Positions 40,101 through 49,500 of a DNA stretch of 64,000 nucleotides are shown in pieces. Made by a program: the position numbers and the translations under genes. Each line of letters opens with the position of its first letter. The first letter of the stretch is position 1. A model generated the notes under the pieces. That model was not told where the DNA came from, did not search any database, and worked only from the letters and a program-made list of their open reading frames with translations. The stretch comes from CAIMWS01 sp964409245 (GTDB taxonomy: Bacteria; Verrucomicrobiota; Verrucomicrobiia; Limisphaerales; UBA1319), in the NCBI GenBank assembly GCA_964409245.1, contig CAYPCQ010000035.1:3831-67830 (forward strand), in the 5' to 3' direction.

Positions 40101-42797
40101 TTATTTTTCTTTGATCCAGACCAGCGAGCGGCCGCCCCGATTCAGGCGGATATAATTGGGGATCGCCGTCAATATCGTGCCGCTGGTAAATGCTCCCTTG
40201 ATCACCAACACACCCCCGAACAGCGTAGGATTCCACTCCGTGTGCAACTGCGCCGCCGGATTGAAGGTGGCGCCCAGATCCTGATCCACGCTCTCGACAT
40301 TGTAGATCAACGGCCCATAACGCAGCGCCACCCGGCCCGCATTGGCCGCCACCTCGGACCGCGATCTGACCTGCTGCACTTGCATCGGGAGGGTGATTTC
40401 TATGGTGTCCCCCCGTTTCCAGGCGCGCCGCAATAAGACATAACCGTTTTCAATCCTGGGAGTCGTGGACACCCCGTTCACCGCCATGGAAACCAATCCA
40501 TTCACCACTGGGGAACTCGTATAAAGTTCGCTCACGTTTCGGTTGGGAACCCGGATGCGAACGGAAAATTCCTTCGTTTCGGCGGGATTTATTTTCAAAG
40601 CGACTTTCCCGCTCCACGGATAATCGGTCTCCTGGATTATCTGGAGATCGGTTCCTGCCACGCCCGGCACTTGGACCGAGCTTCCTATAAAGAGGTTTAC
40701 GTATAAACCATCGGCACTCTTGGCATACATCCAGGTAGGCAGCATCAGCAGGGTTCGCGGGATATTGCCTACGCAGCAAGGGCAGCCATGCCATCCGTAG
40801 CGTGCTCCTCCGGAGTCCAGGGGGTTGGTATAGGTGAAGTTTTTGCCTTCCAGGTCGAGGCTCCCCAGGATGGCATTGTAAAGCGTCTCTTCGCACAAGT
40901 CGGCGTATAGCGATTCCTGGTAAACCAAATTCATCTTATGCTGGAAAAACAATTCCCCGCAATCCGCGCAGGACTCGCAGTAGGCGTTATTGGGCAGCGA
41001 ATAATCGTTCCCAAAGCCCTCCGATGTTTCTCCGCTGCCGATGCCGCCGGTCACGTAATACTTTTTGTGGACGATATTCGCCCAGATGGATTTGACCGCG
41101 CTGTGGTAATCCAGGTCGCCGGTTTCCATGGCGATGTCCGTCATTGCCGAATAGGAATAAGCGGCCCGCACGGCATGCCCCACCGCCTCATATTGTTGGA
41201 TCACCGGCGCGTGGCTTTGGTCGTATTCCTCGCCATCCCGGCGCGAATCCAGGAGGAATTTTGCCAAATCGATGTACTTTTGCCCCCGGTTGCCACCTTC
41301 CACATCATTCACGAAGCGCGCCAGGCGCGCCAACGCCTGCTCCAGTTCCTGGTGCCCTTCATACCAGTATTTTTTGGGTGCCGGGCCGATATTATTGCAC
41401 CAGCAATCGGCCAGCTTTTTGGCCGCCTCATACATGCGGCCGTCCTTCTGGCCGGTCATCAAATAATGGGCTATGGCTGCTTCAATGAAATATCCCGCCA
41501 GGTAACCTTCGTGGTCGCCTTTGTTGGTCCAGCGCCGGTGGCCGTTGAGGGTATAGCAAGTCTGCAGATACCCATCCGGCTCCTGGGCACTGATCAGTTT
41601 TGGGATCCAATCCTCCAATTTCGCACGGATGGCCGCCTGGGCCTGCCGGATTTCCTCGTCGCCTTGCGGATCCAGCATCAGCGCCACGCACATCGCTTCC
41701 ACCGTGTTGTGCACCCAGGCGTTGGCGAAAACCGGGCCGATGTGCCCGCCGTGGGCCTGTCCCGCGTTTTTTTTGCCAGCCTCCACGAAATTGACGATGC
41801 CTCCTTCCGGCAGCTTGGGGTCGGAAATCTTGTTATAGCAATGCGGAATCCAATTCACGATGGTTTTTTTCAGCCGGTGATTCCACAGGGGATTGTTTAT
41901 TTGATAAGCCAGGGTCGGGACCGGATCCAAATGTTTTGCCGGTGGTGGTGGAACGGCGGTGACCTGGACGGTGGAGGATGCCTTTAATTCGCCATCATCC
42001 GCTGTGAGGCGCAATTCATACGTTCCGTGGGTTGAAAAGGCGGCCGTGGTGGTTAATGTATCGGCGTTGTCAAAGGTTACCGTACCCGGGCCGCTGGCTT
42101 TGCTCCAAGTGATCTTGGGCGAAGGCCTGCTTTTGCCATCATCCTTGACCGTTCCTTGCAGGTGGGTTTTGCCAGGGATCACCACCACCCGATCCACACC
42201 GGCCGCCACCGATGGGGCAAAGTTAGGCGATTTGCCTGAATCGTAAACTTTCCATTCCAGCAAGCCGGTTGAAAATGTGCCGTTGGAATCCAGTTCCAAT
42301 CTGAGTTTGGCGGTGGTGATTTCATCGAAGGTGAAGGGATTAAATTTGTTTTTCACCGGTTGGAGGGCGGAAGGGTTTGGGACGGGCACAAAATTGCTGC
42401 CATCCCAATATTTCAGCCGGACCGTTTTGGGCAGGCGCACCCCGCGGTCATCGTCAAACCAATACAGATCCACGCCGCTGGTGCTGATGGGCTGGCTCCA
42501 TTCATACTGCACCCATTGCGTTCCGCTTTTCGGCCAGTTGCCATACGCACGATGGCTTTTGTCGTCCGAATGGGCCGGATCGAAGCCGTCATGGACCGCG
42601 GCCAGGGATTCGTGTCCGGACACAAACGAGGTGGATGCTTTGGCCACCAGTGCCAGATTGATCCCTTTCTGGCTTTGGATGGTCTGGGCAAAAATCGAAT
42701 CGCCCCCCAGACGGCAACTCAAAAGGACGGCCACCACGATTTTTCCCCAATGGTTCCGCAGGCTCGCGAATCCCCGCCAATTATGCGTTTCTTTCAT
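40101..42797 (-). CDS. Secreted GH127 (DUF1680) beta-L-arabinofuranosidase-like enzyme with two N-terminal accessory domains
   Basis: An 898-residue exported protein. Residues ~45-190 are a discoidin/F5-8C-like binding domain (QWVQYEWSQPISTSGVDLYWFDDD), ~195-285 an Ig/PKD-like domain, and ~300-890 the GH127 catalytic part. The zinc site typical of GH127 is present: AYCESCADCGE supplies Glu and Cys, and HGCPCCVGN the Cys pair, one of which is the nucleophile in characterised HypBA1. The enzyme should release beta-L-arabinofuranose from plant hydroxyproline-linked or other arabinosides; other GH127 specificities are possible. It is a separate transcription unit from the MamK-like gene upstream, with ~190 bases between. 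Confidence 0.9.
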   Translation of the reverse strand: MKETHNWRGFASLRNHWGKIVVAVLLSCRLGGDSIFAQTIQSQKGINLALVAKASTSFVSGHESLAAVHDGFDPAHSDDKSHRAYGNWPKSGTQWVQYEWSQPISTSGVDLYWFDDDRGVRLPKTVRLKYWDGSNFVPVPNPSALQPVKNKFNPFTFDEITTAKLRLELDSNGTFSTGLLEWKVYDSGKSPNFAPSVAAGVDRVVVIPGKTHLQGTVKDDGKSRPSPKITWSKASGPGTVTFDNADTLTTTAAFSTHGTYELRLTADDGELKASSTVQVTAVPPPPAKHLDPVPTLAYQINNPLWNHRLKKTIVNWIPHCYNKISDPKLPEGGIVNFVEAGKKNAGQAHGGHIGPVFANAWVHNTVEAMCVALMLDPQGDEEIRQAQAAIRAKLEDWIPKLISAQEPDGYLQTCYTLNGHRRWTNKGDHEGYLAGYFIEAAIAHYLMTGQKDGRMYEAAKKLADCWCNNIGPAPKKYWYEGHQELEQALARLARFVNDVEGGNRGQKYIDLAKFLLDSRRDGEEYDQSHAPVIQQYEAVGHAVRAAYSYSAMTDIAMETGDLDYHSAVKSIWANIVHKKYYVTGGIGSGETSEGFGNDYSLPNNAYCESCADCGELFFQHKMNLVYQESLYADLCEETLYNAILGSLDLEGKNFTYTNPLDSGGARYGWHGCPCCVGNIPRTLLMLPTWMYAKSADGLYVNLFIGSSVQVPGVAGTDLQIIQETDYPWSGKVALKINPAETKEFSVRIRVPNRNVSELYTSSPVVNGLVSMAVNGVSTTPRIENGYVLLRRAWKRGDTIEITLPMQVQQVRSRSEVAANAGRVALRYGPLIYNVESVDQDLGATFNPAAQLHTEWNPTLFGGVLVIKGAFTSGTILTAIPNYIRLNRGGRSLVWIKEK

Positions 42798-42988
42798 GGT
42801 TCAATTTAAGCAATTCGGCGGCCGGAAGTCCATCGATCTCAAAATGGCAATGGTTGTCGCCCGCTCTCCCAGGCTGCTCGCGAGGGTGAAAGCAAACCGG
42901 CAGGATGAATCCCCTAACGGTTTGATTAACCCTGCCTGCTCAACCCACCGAAGATGATTTGTCGGGCAGCTGGAGGATTGCCCGCAAA

Positions 42989-44122
42989 TCAAATGATCAC
43001 TTTTTGCCACTGATCTTCCCGCGCCTGGCGGGCAGCTTTCAGAGCGCCTTTGGAAACGTATTCTTTATAATTCTCGCCTACTGACCGGACGACCGGTTTA
43101 TCGAACCCTTCCTCCGTCAGGAGGCGCTGCAGTTCCACGTCTATATTGCGGATCCGGCTGCCCCCACCCGTGAGGATGATGTTTTGGAGCAATTCGTTCA
43201 CGCTGTCATAAGATGCCCGGGCGATCAAGGTTGACATCGCGGTGAAAATCCGTTGCAGGAGTGAATCGCAGGCGGCTCCCACTTCTTCGGTCAAATCCAG
43301 TTTGCGCACTTTGCCACCCACCAGCACGCTGACTATCACTGGCTGCGCGGGTTTGCCCACATAAGAATGCTGCTCTTTGATTTCCCGCACTTTCAGCAGC
43401 GGCAGATCACAATCCGGATAGGTCTTCTTGATCGATTCATTCAGCAGGATATCGACCTTGTCTCCCGCAAAAGAAAGGCTGACTTGATCCTCCGCCGTGG
43501 GGTAATAGCCTTGGACCATGCAAATATCCGAAGTGCCGGCTCCAATGTCGATGAACAGGCTGTTTCGCACCGGATCCACATAACCGGGGGTATTGAGCTT
43601 GGTCTCATCCCGGTGGCCTAAAGCTGCCAGGAATGGCTCAGGAATCAGCAGCAGCCGGTCGAACAACCCATTGACCACCTGGCGCATGTTTTCCCGCGCG
43701 GTCTGGTCGGCATTGGCGGGAATGCCAATCACGGCCCGGATTTCTGTTCCCGCTGGCGATTCAATCAAGGAGCGCAGATGCCGGGCAAAATCGCGGGCCA
43801 CCGGCAGGTTGGCCACCACGCCATCCACCATGGGGGATTGCAGGCTCAAATGCAGGCGATATTTCAGGGCTTCATCACCGAAAAGCGTCTTGGCATTGCC
43901 AGGAAGCAAATCATCCACAATTCCATCCTTGGCATAACCCACGACGGTGCGGACCGACCGCTTGAAGAGGGGTTCCGTGGCACCTGCATTGACTCCCTGG
44001 ATAAAAGAGGTGTTGGTTCCCCAATCGAAACCGATCAATAAAACTGGTTTTTTATCGCTAGCCTCGGTTCGGGATTTGTCATCATCCTGGCTGGAGTTCC
44101 GGGAGCGGTTTGTTGGATTCAT
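42989..44122 (-). CDS. MamK-like bacterial actin (ParM/MreB superfamily)
   Basis: A 377-residue actin-fold ATPase. It has the phosphate-1 motif FDWGTNTSF near residue 33, IDIGAGTSDICMVQG as phosphate-2, and ILTGGGSRIRNI as the adenosine motif. The C-terminal YVSKGALKAARQAREDQWQ closely resembles the end of MamK, the actin that positions magnetosomes, and this family is also annotated in non-magnetic Planctomycetes and Verrucomicrobia. No mam genes are visible. It is preceded at 54 bases by a small coiled-coil gene on the same strand, so the two probably form a filament and accessory factor. Confidence 0.82.
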   Translation of the reverse strand: MNPTNRSRNSSQDDDKSRTEASDKKPVLLIGFDWGTNTSFIQGVNAGATEPLFKRSVRTVVGYAKDGIVDDLLPGNAKTLFGDEALKYRLHLSLQSPMVDGVVANLPVARDFARHLRSLIESPAGTEIRAVIGIPANADQTARENMRQVVNGLFDRLLLIPEPFLAALGHRDETKLNTPGYVDPVRNSLFIDIGAGTSDICMVQGYYPTAEDQVSLSFAGDKVDILLNESIKKTYPDCDLPLLKVREIKEQHSYVGKPAQPVIVSVLVGGKVRKLDLTEEVGAACDSLLQRIFTAMSTLIARASYDSVNELLQNIILTGGGSRIRNIDVELQRLLTEEGFDKPVVRSVGENYKEYVSKGALKAARQAREDQWQKVII

Positions 44123-44176
44123 TTGGCTTTAATTTATCTATTATTCAAATTTAGTTGGCGCGCATTCCAGCCACGC

Positions 44177-44659
44177 TTAAACGCAGACTGGCCTCCGAGT
44201 TCTTACCTCGTTTCGTTCTTCGGAGCAAAGCAAATCAATTATTCCCGGAATGTCGTCAAAAGGCAGCCGGTTGGCGGGGGCGGTCTTGGTGCGGGGTGGG
44301 GGAGCGGCCTGCTGGATTTCCTGGATGGTGAATTGCTGGCTGACGGCCCTTTGCACTTCCCGAGTGATCGCGGCACACATTTGGGGCAGGAGTTCTTGTT
44401 GCCAGCGTTTGACAATCAGTTCGTTGAGAGCCCACGCACCGTCCATGCGCTGCTGCTCGCTCCTGAACATTTGCTCCAAATCCGTCTTTTTCTGGCCCTG
44501 TTCCTTTTCTGCCGAGTGCGACCAGGCGGCAATTTTCCTGGGCAATTCCTTTTCCAGAACCTGGTCAGCATCCTCCACATTGCCTTGCCGCTTGAGCAGG
44601 CAAAATTGCTGGTATTGTGCCACCACTTTCTGCCAATTCTGTTGCGCCTTTGAATCCAT
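44177..44659 (-). CDS. Small helical protein upstream of MamK-like actin
   Basis: A 160-residue protein that I do not recognise. The first ~120 residues are Gln/Glu/Lys-rich and predicted helical (QNWQKVVAQYQQF, KTDLEQMFRSEQQRMD, RWQQELLPQM), consistent with a coiled coil. The C-terminus is Pro-rich and then basic. It is co-directional with the actin gene and 54 bases upstream, the usual arrangement of an actin-like protein and its adaptor, though ParR-like DNA-binding features are not obvious. Confidence 0.7.
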   Translation of the reverse strand: MDSKAQQNWQKVVAQYQQFCLLKRQGNVEDADQVLEKELPRKIAAWSHSAEKEQGQKKTDLEQMFRSEQQRMDGAWALNELIVKRWQQELLPQMCAAITREVQRAVSQQFTIQEIQQAAPPPRTKTAPANRLPFDDIPGIIDLLCSEERNEVRTRRPVCV

Positions 44660-45002
44660 GCTCTTCCTTCTGATCTATAAATCCTCTCCCCATCGAAGCA
44701 AGAGGCGTGCCGGGCTTGTGTGGAAGATTTGAACCACCGTAGTCGAAAGCGGAGCTTCCTTTTGTATCCTGCCTAATTACAATAGTTTATGTTTAAACAA
44801 AACCCCATCCTTAGGGATGGCCGTGCCCATCTTGATCAGCCAGGGGCCGCTGAAGCTTCCACGTTTAAAAAATCGTTGGATTCCAGGCTGGAAATATTTT
44901 CCTAGCCGATAAAACGGACCTTTCCACTAGGAAAAATTTGCAGCTTGGCAGGGGCTTCGCTTTTGGGGTGATTTCCGCGCTCGGCTGTTCATAATCCATG
45001 GC
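44660..45002. other. Divergent intergenic region, actin operon / GH31
   Basis: About 340 bases without a gene. It contains the 8-base palindrome GTTTAAAC (44791-44798) in an AT-rich patch and a hairpin CCATCC-TTAG-GGATGG (44805-44820). Read on the minus strand the hairpin is followed by GGTTTTGTTT, so it is terminator-like and would lie in a leader upstream of the actin operon. Confidence 0.45.
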
Positions 45003-47690
45003 ATGAGATTTTTTCCCAGATCGTTGGATCCAATGGTTGGCTCCATGGCGATCCTTTTTGTGGCCGGTTTAGGTGGCCTGGCCGGGGAGGCCACTATTTG
45101 GTTGGACGAATTGACTCCAAGCCAGGTTAAACAGGATTTTGGCTCTCCTCAAAACCGGCAAACAGTGATGGGAAAGACCCTTTGTGTAGCGGGTTGCCTC
45201 TATGGGCGTGGATTGGGTGTTCACGCCCGCAGCAGCTTGAAATATGACCTGCGAGGTCAAGCCAAGCGGTTCTCCGCCCAAGTGGGGGTGGACGACGAGG
45301 CAAAAACGAATCCGGGGAGCGTGGAGTTTTTGGTTTTGGGTGACGGCAAACCTTTATGGCAAAGCGGTCTTATCAAGGGCGTCGAAAAGCCCAAACTCAT
45401 CGAGCTCGATTTGTCTGGAATCCAGGAATTGGAACTGCGGGTGGCCGATGGCGGGGATGGCATTGATTCGGATCATGCGGATTGGTTGGATGCGCAGTTG
45501 GTCGCTTCGGGTTCCCTCGATCATTTGTTTCCGCTGGAACGTCGTTCTCCGCAAACCTGGAACCAACTCTCCGCCATGCAACTGCAACGTGGTTTCCAGT
45601 TGGTTGCTGTGGCGCCTGGCACTTGGCGGTTGCGGCTGGGAAAGCCAGAACCTTTTACACCCAGCCATTTCCGCGAAAATCCAGTGTGCGCCAATGAACT
45701 GCAGTTGTTGGATGCTGTTTCCCGGCTGCCTGTGCAGGCGGCTGCCATTGGTTTAAAAACCAATTCGCGCGGCTGCGTACTGGAGATTCCGATTCAGCCG
45801 GGTGAACGGATTTATGGCCTGGGTCTCAATTTAAAGGTGTTCGATCCTATGAACGGCCGGCGGACGATTCGCGTCAGCGATGATCAAAGCACCGTGCTGG
45901 GCGATTCCCATGCACCGGTTCCCTTTTACGTTTCGACGCTGGGCTATGGCATTTATATCGACAGCGCGAGGTATGTGAGTTTTTACCTGGGCAACCTTGA
46001 TCCGGTATGGGAACGATCCTCCCCCTCGTTTTCAACCGGGCAAGGCTCCCCGGGAGAGAGCCGGGCCGTAACGGAAACCGCAGAATTGTATCGCCCCCGG
46101 CCAACGAGCGGCAAAGTAATGGTAATCGAAATTCCCGCAGCCCAGGGTGCCGATGTCTATTTTTTTGGTGGCCCGGATCTGCGTCAAGCAGTTCAGCGTT
46201 ATAACTTGTTTTCGGGAGGCGGGTGCCGGCCCCCGCTTTGGGGATTGGGAGCCTGGTATCGGGCTTCCACCGAGCTGGGGCAAAAGGAGGTGCAGGGCTT
46301 CTTGCACGAGTTCCGTGAGCGCCACATTCCTTGCTCGGTTTTCGGCTTGGAACCTGGCTGGCATTCCCATGCATATTCCTGCTCTTTTTCCTGGAGCAAG
46401 GCTTACCCGGATCCGGACCGGCTGCTGGCTGAAGCGCGGACTGGCAATTACCATTTGAACCTCTGGGAACATGCTTTTACTCATCCCAGCTCACCCCTTT
46501 ACCAACCTTTGTTGCCTTACAGTGGGGACTACAAGGTTTGGTCTGGTTTGGTGCCCGATTTTGCGACCTCCGAAGCCCGGCGGATTTTTAGCCAGCACCA
46601 CGAGCGGCAACTGATCGATAAGGGAGTGGCCGGGTTTAAACTCGATGAATGCGACCACCAGCCGCTGAGCGCCACTCCCTGGTCTTTCCCCGAGTGCTCC
46701 CAATTCCCCTCCGGCCTTGATGGAGAACAAATGCATTTGCTGCTGGGACCGCTTTATCAACAGACTTTGCTGGCTCCTTATCGCCAGCGGAACCAGCGGA
46801 CTTTTGGCCTGGTGCGCGCCTCCCACGCGCTGGCGGCGCCTCTGCCGTATGTGCTTTACAGCGACGCCTATGACCATCGGGATTATGTGCGGGGCCTGGC
46901 TACCTCCGGTTTCGCAGGTGTGTTGTGGTGCCCGGAAGTGCGGGATATGGCCTCCTTGGAGGAATTTTACCGGCGGCTTGAGACCTGTGTTTTCTCGCCC
47001 TTGACCCAAATCGACTGCTGGTATTTGAAAAATCCGGTTTGGAAACAAATCAACAAGGATTTGAACAACTCCGGCAGGTTTATGGATCAGTGGGAAAAAG
47101 TGGAGGCGGTTTGCCGCCGTTTATTGGAATTACGAATGAGTTTGATCCCCTACCTTTATGGTGCTTTCGGCGATTATCAAACCAAAGGTTTGCCTCCCGT
47201 GCGCGCCTTGGTCATGGATTTCCCCGAGGATCCCCATACCTGGCCTATCGACGATCAATACCTCTTTGGCCCATCCATGTTGGTAGCCCCGTTGTTCACC
47301 GGGCAAAACCAACGTGTCGTCTATCTCCCCCGCGGCGAGTGGTTCGATTTCTGGACCCGGGAAAAATTCCAGGGTGGCCGCAAAATTGAAATCTCCAAGC
47401 CGCTGGATCAAATCCCGGTTTTTGTCAAAGCCAACTCCCTGGTGCCCATGGCTAAACCGGTTGAATTCATCGGCCCTGGCACTTGCTTTGAGGTGACGGT
47501 TCGTGTTTACGGTGAAACCCCCTTGGATTTTACCATGTGGGAAGATGATGGTGACTCCTGGGACTATGAAAAGGGCATTCAAAACCGGTTGACCTTGAAA
47601 TGGTCCGCCGAAAAAGGCGGCCAAGTGGTCAAAACGGGTGTTTATTCAGCGAAACGGTTTGAATTTGCCAATTGGATGTCCATGAAATGA
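45003..47690 (+). CDS. Secreted GH31 glycosidase with N-terminal NPCBM domain
   Basis: An 895-residue exported protein. Residues ~30-170 form an NPCBM (novel putative carbohydrate-binding) domain with GLGVHARSSLKYDL and VEFLVLGDGKPLW. The GH31 part follows: an N-terminal beta-domain with RIYGLGLNLKVFDPMNGR, then the barrel with the catalytic nucleophile D~548 in GFKLDECD, followed by YSDAYDHRDYVRGLATSGFAGVLWCPEVRD. C-terminal beta-domains complete it. GH31 includes alpha-glucosidases, alpha-xylosidases and others. The DECD variant of the usual W-x-D-nucleophile motif means I would not name the substrate. Confidence 0.88.
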   Translation: MRFFPRSLDPMVGSMAILFVAGLGGLAGEATIWLDELTPSQVKQDFGSPQNRQTVMGKTLCVAGCLYGRGLGVHARSSLKYDLRGQAKRFSAQVGVDDEAKTNPGSVEFLVLGDGKPLWQSGLIKGVEKPKLIELDLSGIQELELRVADGGDGIDSDHADWLDAQLVASGSLDHLFPLERRSPQTWNQLSAMQLQRGFQLVAVAPGTWRLRLGKPEPFTPSHFRENPVCANELQLLDAVSRLPVQAAAIGLKTNSRGCVLEIPIQPGERIYGLGLNLKVFDPMNGRRTIRVSDDQSTVLGDSHAPVPFYVSTLGYGIYIDSARYVSFYLGNLDPVWERSSPSFSTGQGSPGESRAVTETAELYRPRPTSGKVMVIEIPAAQGADVYFFGGPDLRQAVQRYNLFSGGGCRPPLWGLGAWYRASTELGQKEVQGFLHEFRERHIPCSVFGLEPGWHSHAYSCSFSWSKAYPDPDRLLAEARTGNYHLNLWEHAFTHPSSPLYQPLLPYSGDYKVWSGLVPDFATSEARRIFSQHHERQLIDKGVAGFKLDECDHQPLSATPWSFPECSQFPSGLDGEQMHLLLGPLYQQTLLAPYRQRNQRTFGLVRASHALAAPLPYVLYSDAYDHRDYVRGLATSGFAGVLWCPEVRDMASLEEFYRRLETCVFSPLTQIDCWYLKNPVWKQINKDLNNSGRFMDQWEKVEAVCRRLLELRMSLIPYLYGAFGDYQTKGLPPVRALVMDFPEDPHTWPIDDQYLFGPSMLVAPLFTGQNQRVVYLPRGEWFDFWTREKFQGGRKIEISKPLDQIPVFVKANSLVPMAKPVEFIGPGTCFEVTVRVYGETPLDFTMWEDDGDSWDYEKGIQNRLTLKWSAEKGGQVVKTGVYSAKRFEFANWMSMK

Positions 47691-47819
47691 GAATCTGGTG
47701 TATAAGCGGCAGGCTCAGAAGCCCTATGTGTCAATGCAGGTAGCACGAGGAATTTAGTTTATGCCGATGATCCCTTTCATACCGTTTGCCCGGAACTGGC
47801 AAGGCAGGAAACGCGTTCT

Positions 47820-48188
47820 ATGAAACTCGTAATCCCCGCGGGCAGGTTGCCTGCCGGAGAGTATGCGTTCAGGGGATTTTACTGCGACGATCTGACTTGC
47901 GACTGCCGCCGTTCTTTTATTTAGGTAATCGCCGACGGCGGGCCCGGGAATCCTGGCAGCATCAATTTCGGATGGGAGGACACGGATTTTTACCGGCGCA
48001 AAATGCCTTATGACCGCAATGCGCCCCGCCAAATAACTTTAGGCAGCTTGGATCCGCTGAACGAACAGTCGGAGTTTGCGCCGGATTTATTGCTTATGTT
48101 TCAAACGACCGTGGCCGATGCAACCTACCGTTCCCGCTTGCGGCAGCATTATCAAACTTTTCGAAGTGTGCTCGGCAAACCGACCTGA
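47820..48188 (+). pseudogene. Small conserved protein gene interrupted by one in-frame TAG
   Basis: One frame runs from ATG 47820 to TGA 48186-48188 with a single internal stop, TAG at 47922-47924. The upstream part (RLPAGEYAFRGFYCDDLTCDC then RR) and the downstream part (INFGWEDTDFYRR, LDPLNEQSEFAPDLL, YRSRLRQHYQTFRSVLG) both match a conserved family of small proteins I remember by its YCxDPxCDCRRV start and LKRHY end. In that family the interrupted position follows CDCRRxxx, so TAG may have arisen from CAG. It could be a decayed gene, a sequencing error or a recoded stop. An ATG at 48003 would give only a 61-residue fragment. Confidence 0.6.
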
Positions 48189-48203
48189 TGGCTTTCCCGG
48201 GGA

Positions 48204-49496
48204 TCAGTAAACCGGGGGGTGAGTAGCTGCGGTTTGGTGCCATTGTGCCTGCTGGGAGTGGCTTTTGGCATCCATTTTTTCGAGCCAGCCAGCCAGTTGG
48301 TGGGTGAACTTATTCTGGCATTCGAGGGTTGCGTGCGTTAAATCCGCATAATCCTTTTCGGTTTGCACCAGCAAATCCTCCTGGAAGCAAAGCGCCAGCT
48401 TCGGATGCTGACGCTGTAGATCGCGCAACCACCCTTGCATCTCAATCCGCAAGGAGGGATCCAAATGCCGGCTCAACACCGGGTTCAACTGCCCGCAGCA
48501 AAGGATCACCCGCAAGCCGCGGTTTTCGCACTCCTGAACAAACTCCTCAAAAGCCCGCATTTGGAACTGGCTGTGTGCGTCGCGGCGATAGCTGGGGGCG
48601 ATTTCCTGAGCCCGCTTTTCCAGGCTGCTTTCCAAATGAGCGTTATAAGCCGATTGCTCAAGCTGGGTTATGGAGGTTCCCAATGCCCGCTGCGCCAGAA
48701 CATCGCGAAAACGGAACAAAGGCATCGCTTGCCCTAAAAAGGCGTAGAGAACCGGCCGCCACGAAGCGTATTTCAACGAACCCAGGCGGAAGGCTTCAGG
48801 CCAATCCCGGGCGGCAAAAAATAACGGAAAAGCCTCCGAGTAGGTGCTCAGGTAAAAATAGTTTTCGCTCAGGTAACAAATCACATTTTTATACCGGCCT
48901 GGATCCAGGTGGCGCAAGGTAAGCAGCAAGTCATATCCCCGGCTGCCGGGATAATGCAGTTCCGTGGTCCACAATTTTTCGCCCAGCAGCTGGTTCAACA
49001 CGTTTTCCTCAATCTGGGCCCGGGTCTGGCTGGAGCCCATCAGGATGGCTTGGGAGGGTTTGGTATTTTCGGGCAGCAGCGTTTCCTTGAAATAAAAACG
49101 GGCCAGGTTGTGCGTGCTGGATCCCTGCCACATGAAAGCCCAAAACAAATTGGTGTGGCCAGCAGCCAGCAGCCAGAGGTTCAATCCGGCGAAACCCAGG
49201 ATGGAGTTTAAAATCCAGCGGTAGTGGCCATACCATGCGCGGGACCGGAGCCATCGGTTCAAGCCAATCCCGACGAGCAGGATGCACCACGCCCAAGTGA
49301 GCCACCAGAGACCGTCCTGGAATCGGCCCCTGAAAAATGTGGCGGGATCCGGAATTTTCCCTTCGCTGAGACGGATTAAAGCGGACCCCAGCCTGGCCGC
49401 CAGCCAGCCGGCCAGAGCGTGGCCGAGTCCGGCAAACGCCAGCCATGCAACGGCTAGAAGCCCACTCAAAATCTGCAACCAGCGGGAAATTTTCAT
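48204..49496 (-). CDS. Membrane protein with DltD/SGNH-like domain, partner of MBOAT
   Basis: A 430-residue protein (ATG 49496, 4 bases after the MBOAT stop). The first ~135 residues hold 3-4 hydrophobic helices, and the remainder is a soluble domain. AILMGSSQTRAQIEENVLN resembles block I of SGNH/GDSL-type esterases with a Ser nucleophile, and the overall position recalls DltD or AlgJ/AlgX-like partners that pass acyl groups to extracellular polymers. The close coupling to the MBOAT gene supports a role in O-acylation of an exported glycan. The catalytic His/Asp cannot be fixed by eye. Confidence 0.65.
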   Translation of the reverse strand: MKISRWLQILSGLLAVAWLAFAGLGHALAGWLAARLGSALIRLSEGKIPDPATFFRGRFQDGLWWLTWAWCILLVGIGLNRWLRSRAWYGHYRWILNSILGFAGLNLWLLAAGHTNLFWAFMWQGSSTHNLARFYFKETLLPENTKPSQAILMGSSQTRAQIEENVLNQLLGEKLWTTELHYPGSRGYDLLLTLRHLDPGRYKNVICYLSENYFYLSTYSEAFPLFFAARDWPEAFRLGSLKYASWRPVLYAFLGQAMPLFRFRDVLAQRALGTSITQLEQSAYNAHLESSLEKRAQEIAPSYRRDAHSQFQMRAFEEFVQECENRGLRVILCCGQLNPVLSRHLDPSLRIEMQGWLRDLQRQHPKLALCFQEDLLVQTEKDYADLTHATLECQNKFTHQLAGWLEKMDAKSHSQQAQWHQTAATHPPVY

Positions 49497-49500
49497 GTTA

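Noticed and set aside
42989..44122. Evidence of magnetosome formation
   Set aside because: Only the actin resembles a magnetosome protein; no other mam genes are present, and MamK-like actins occur in non-magnetic bacteria.
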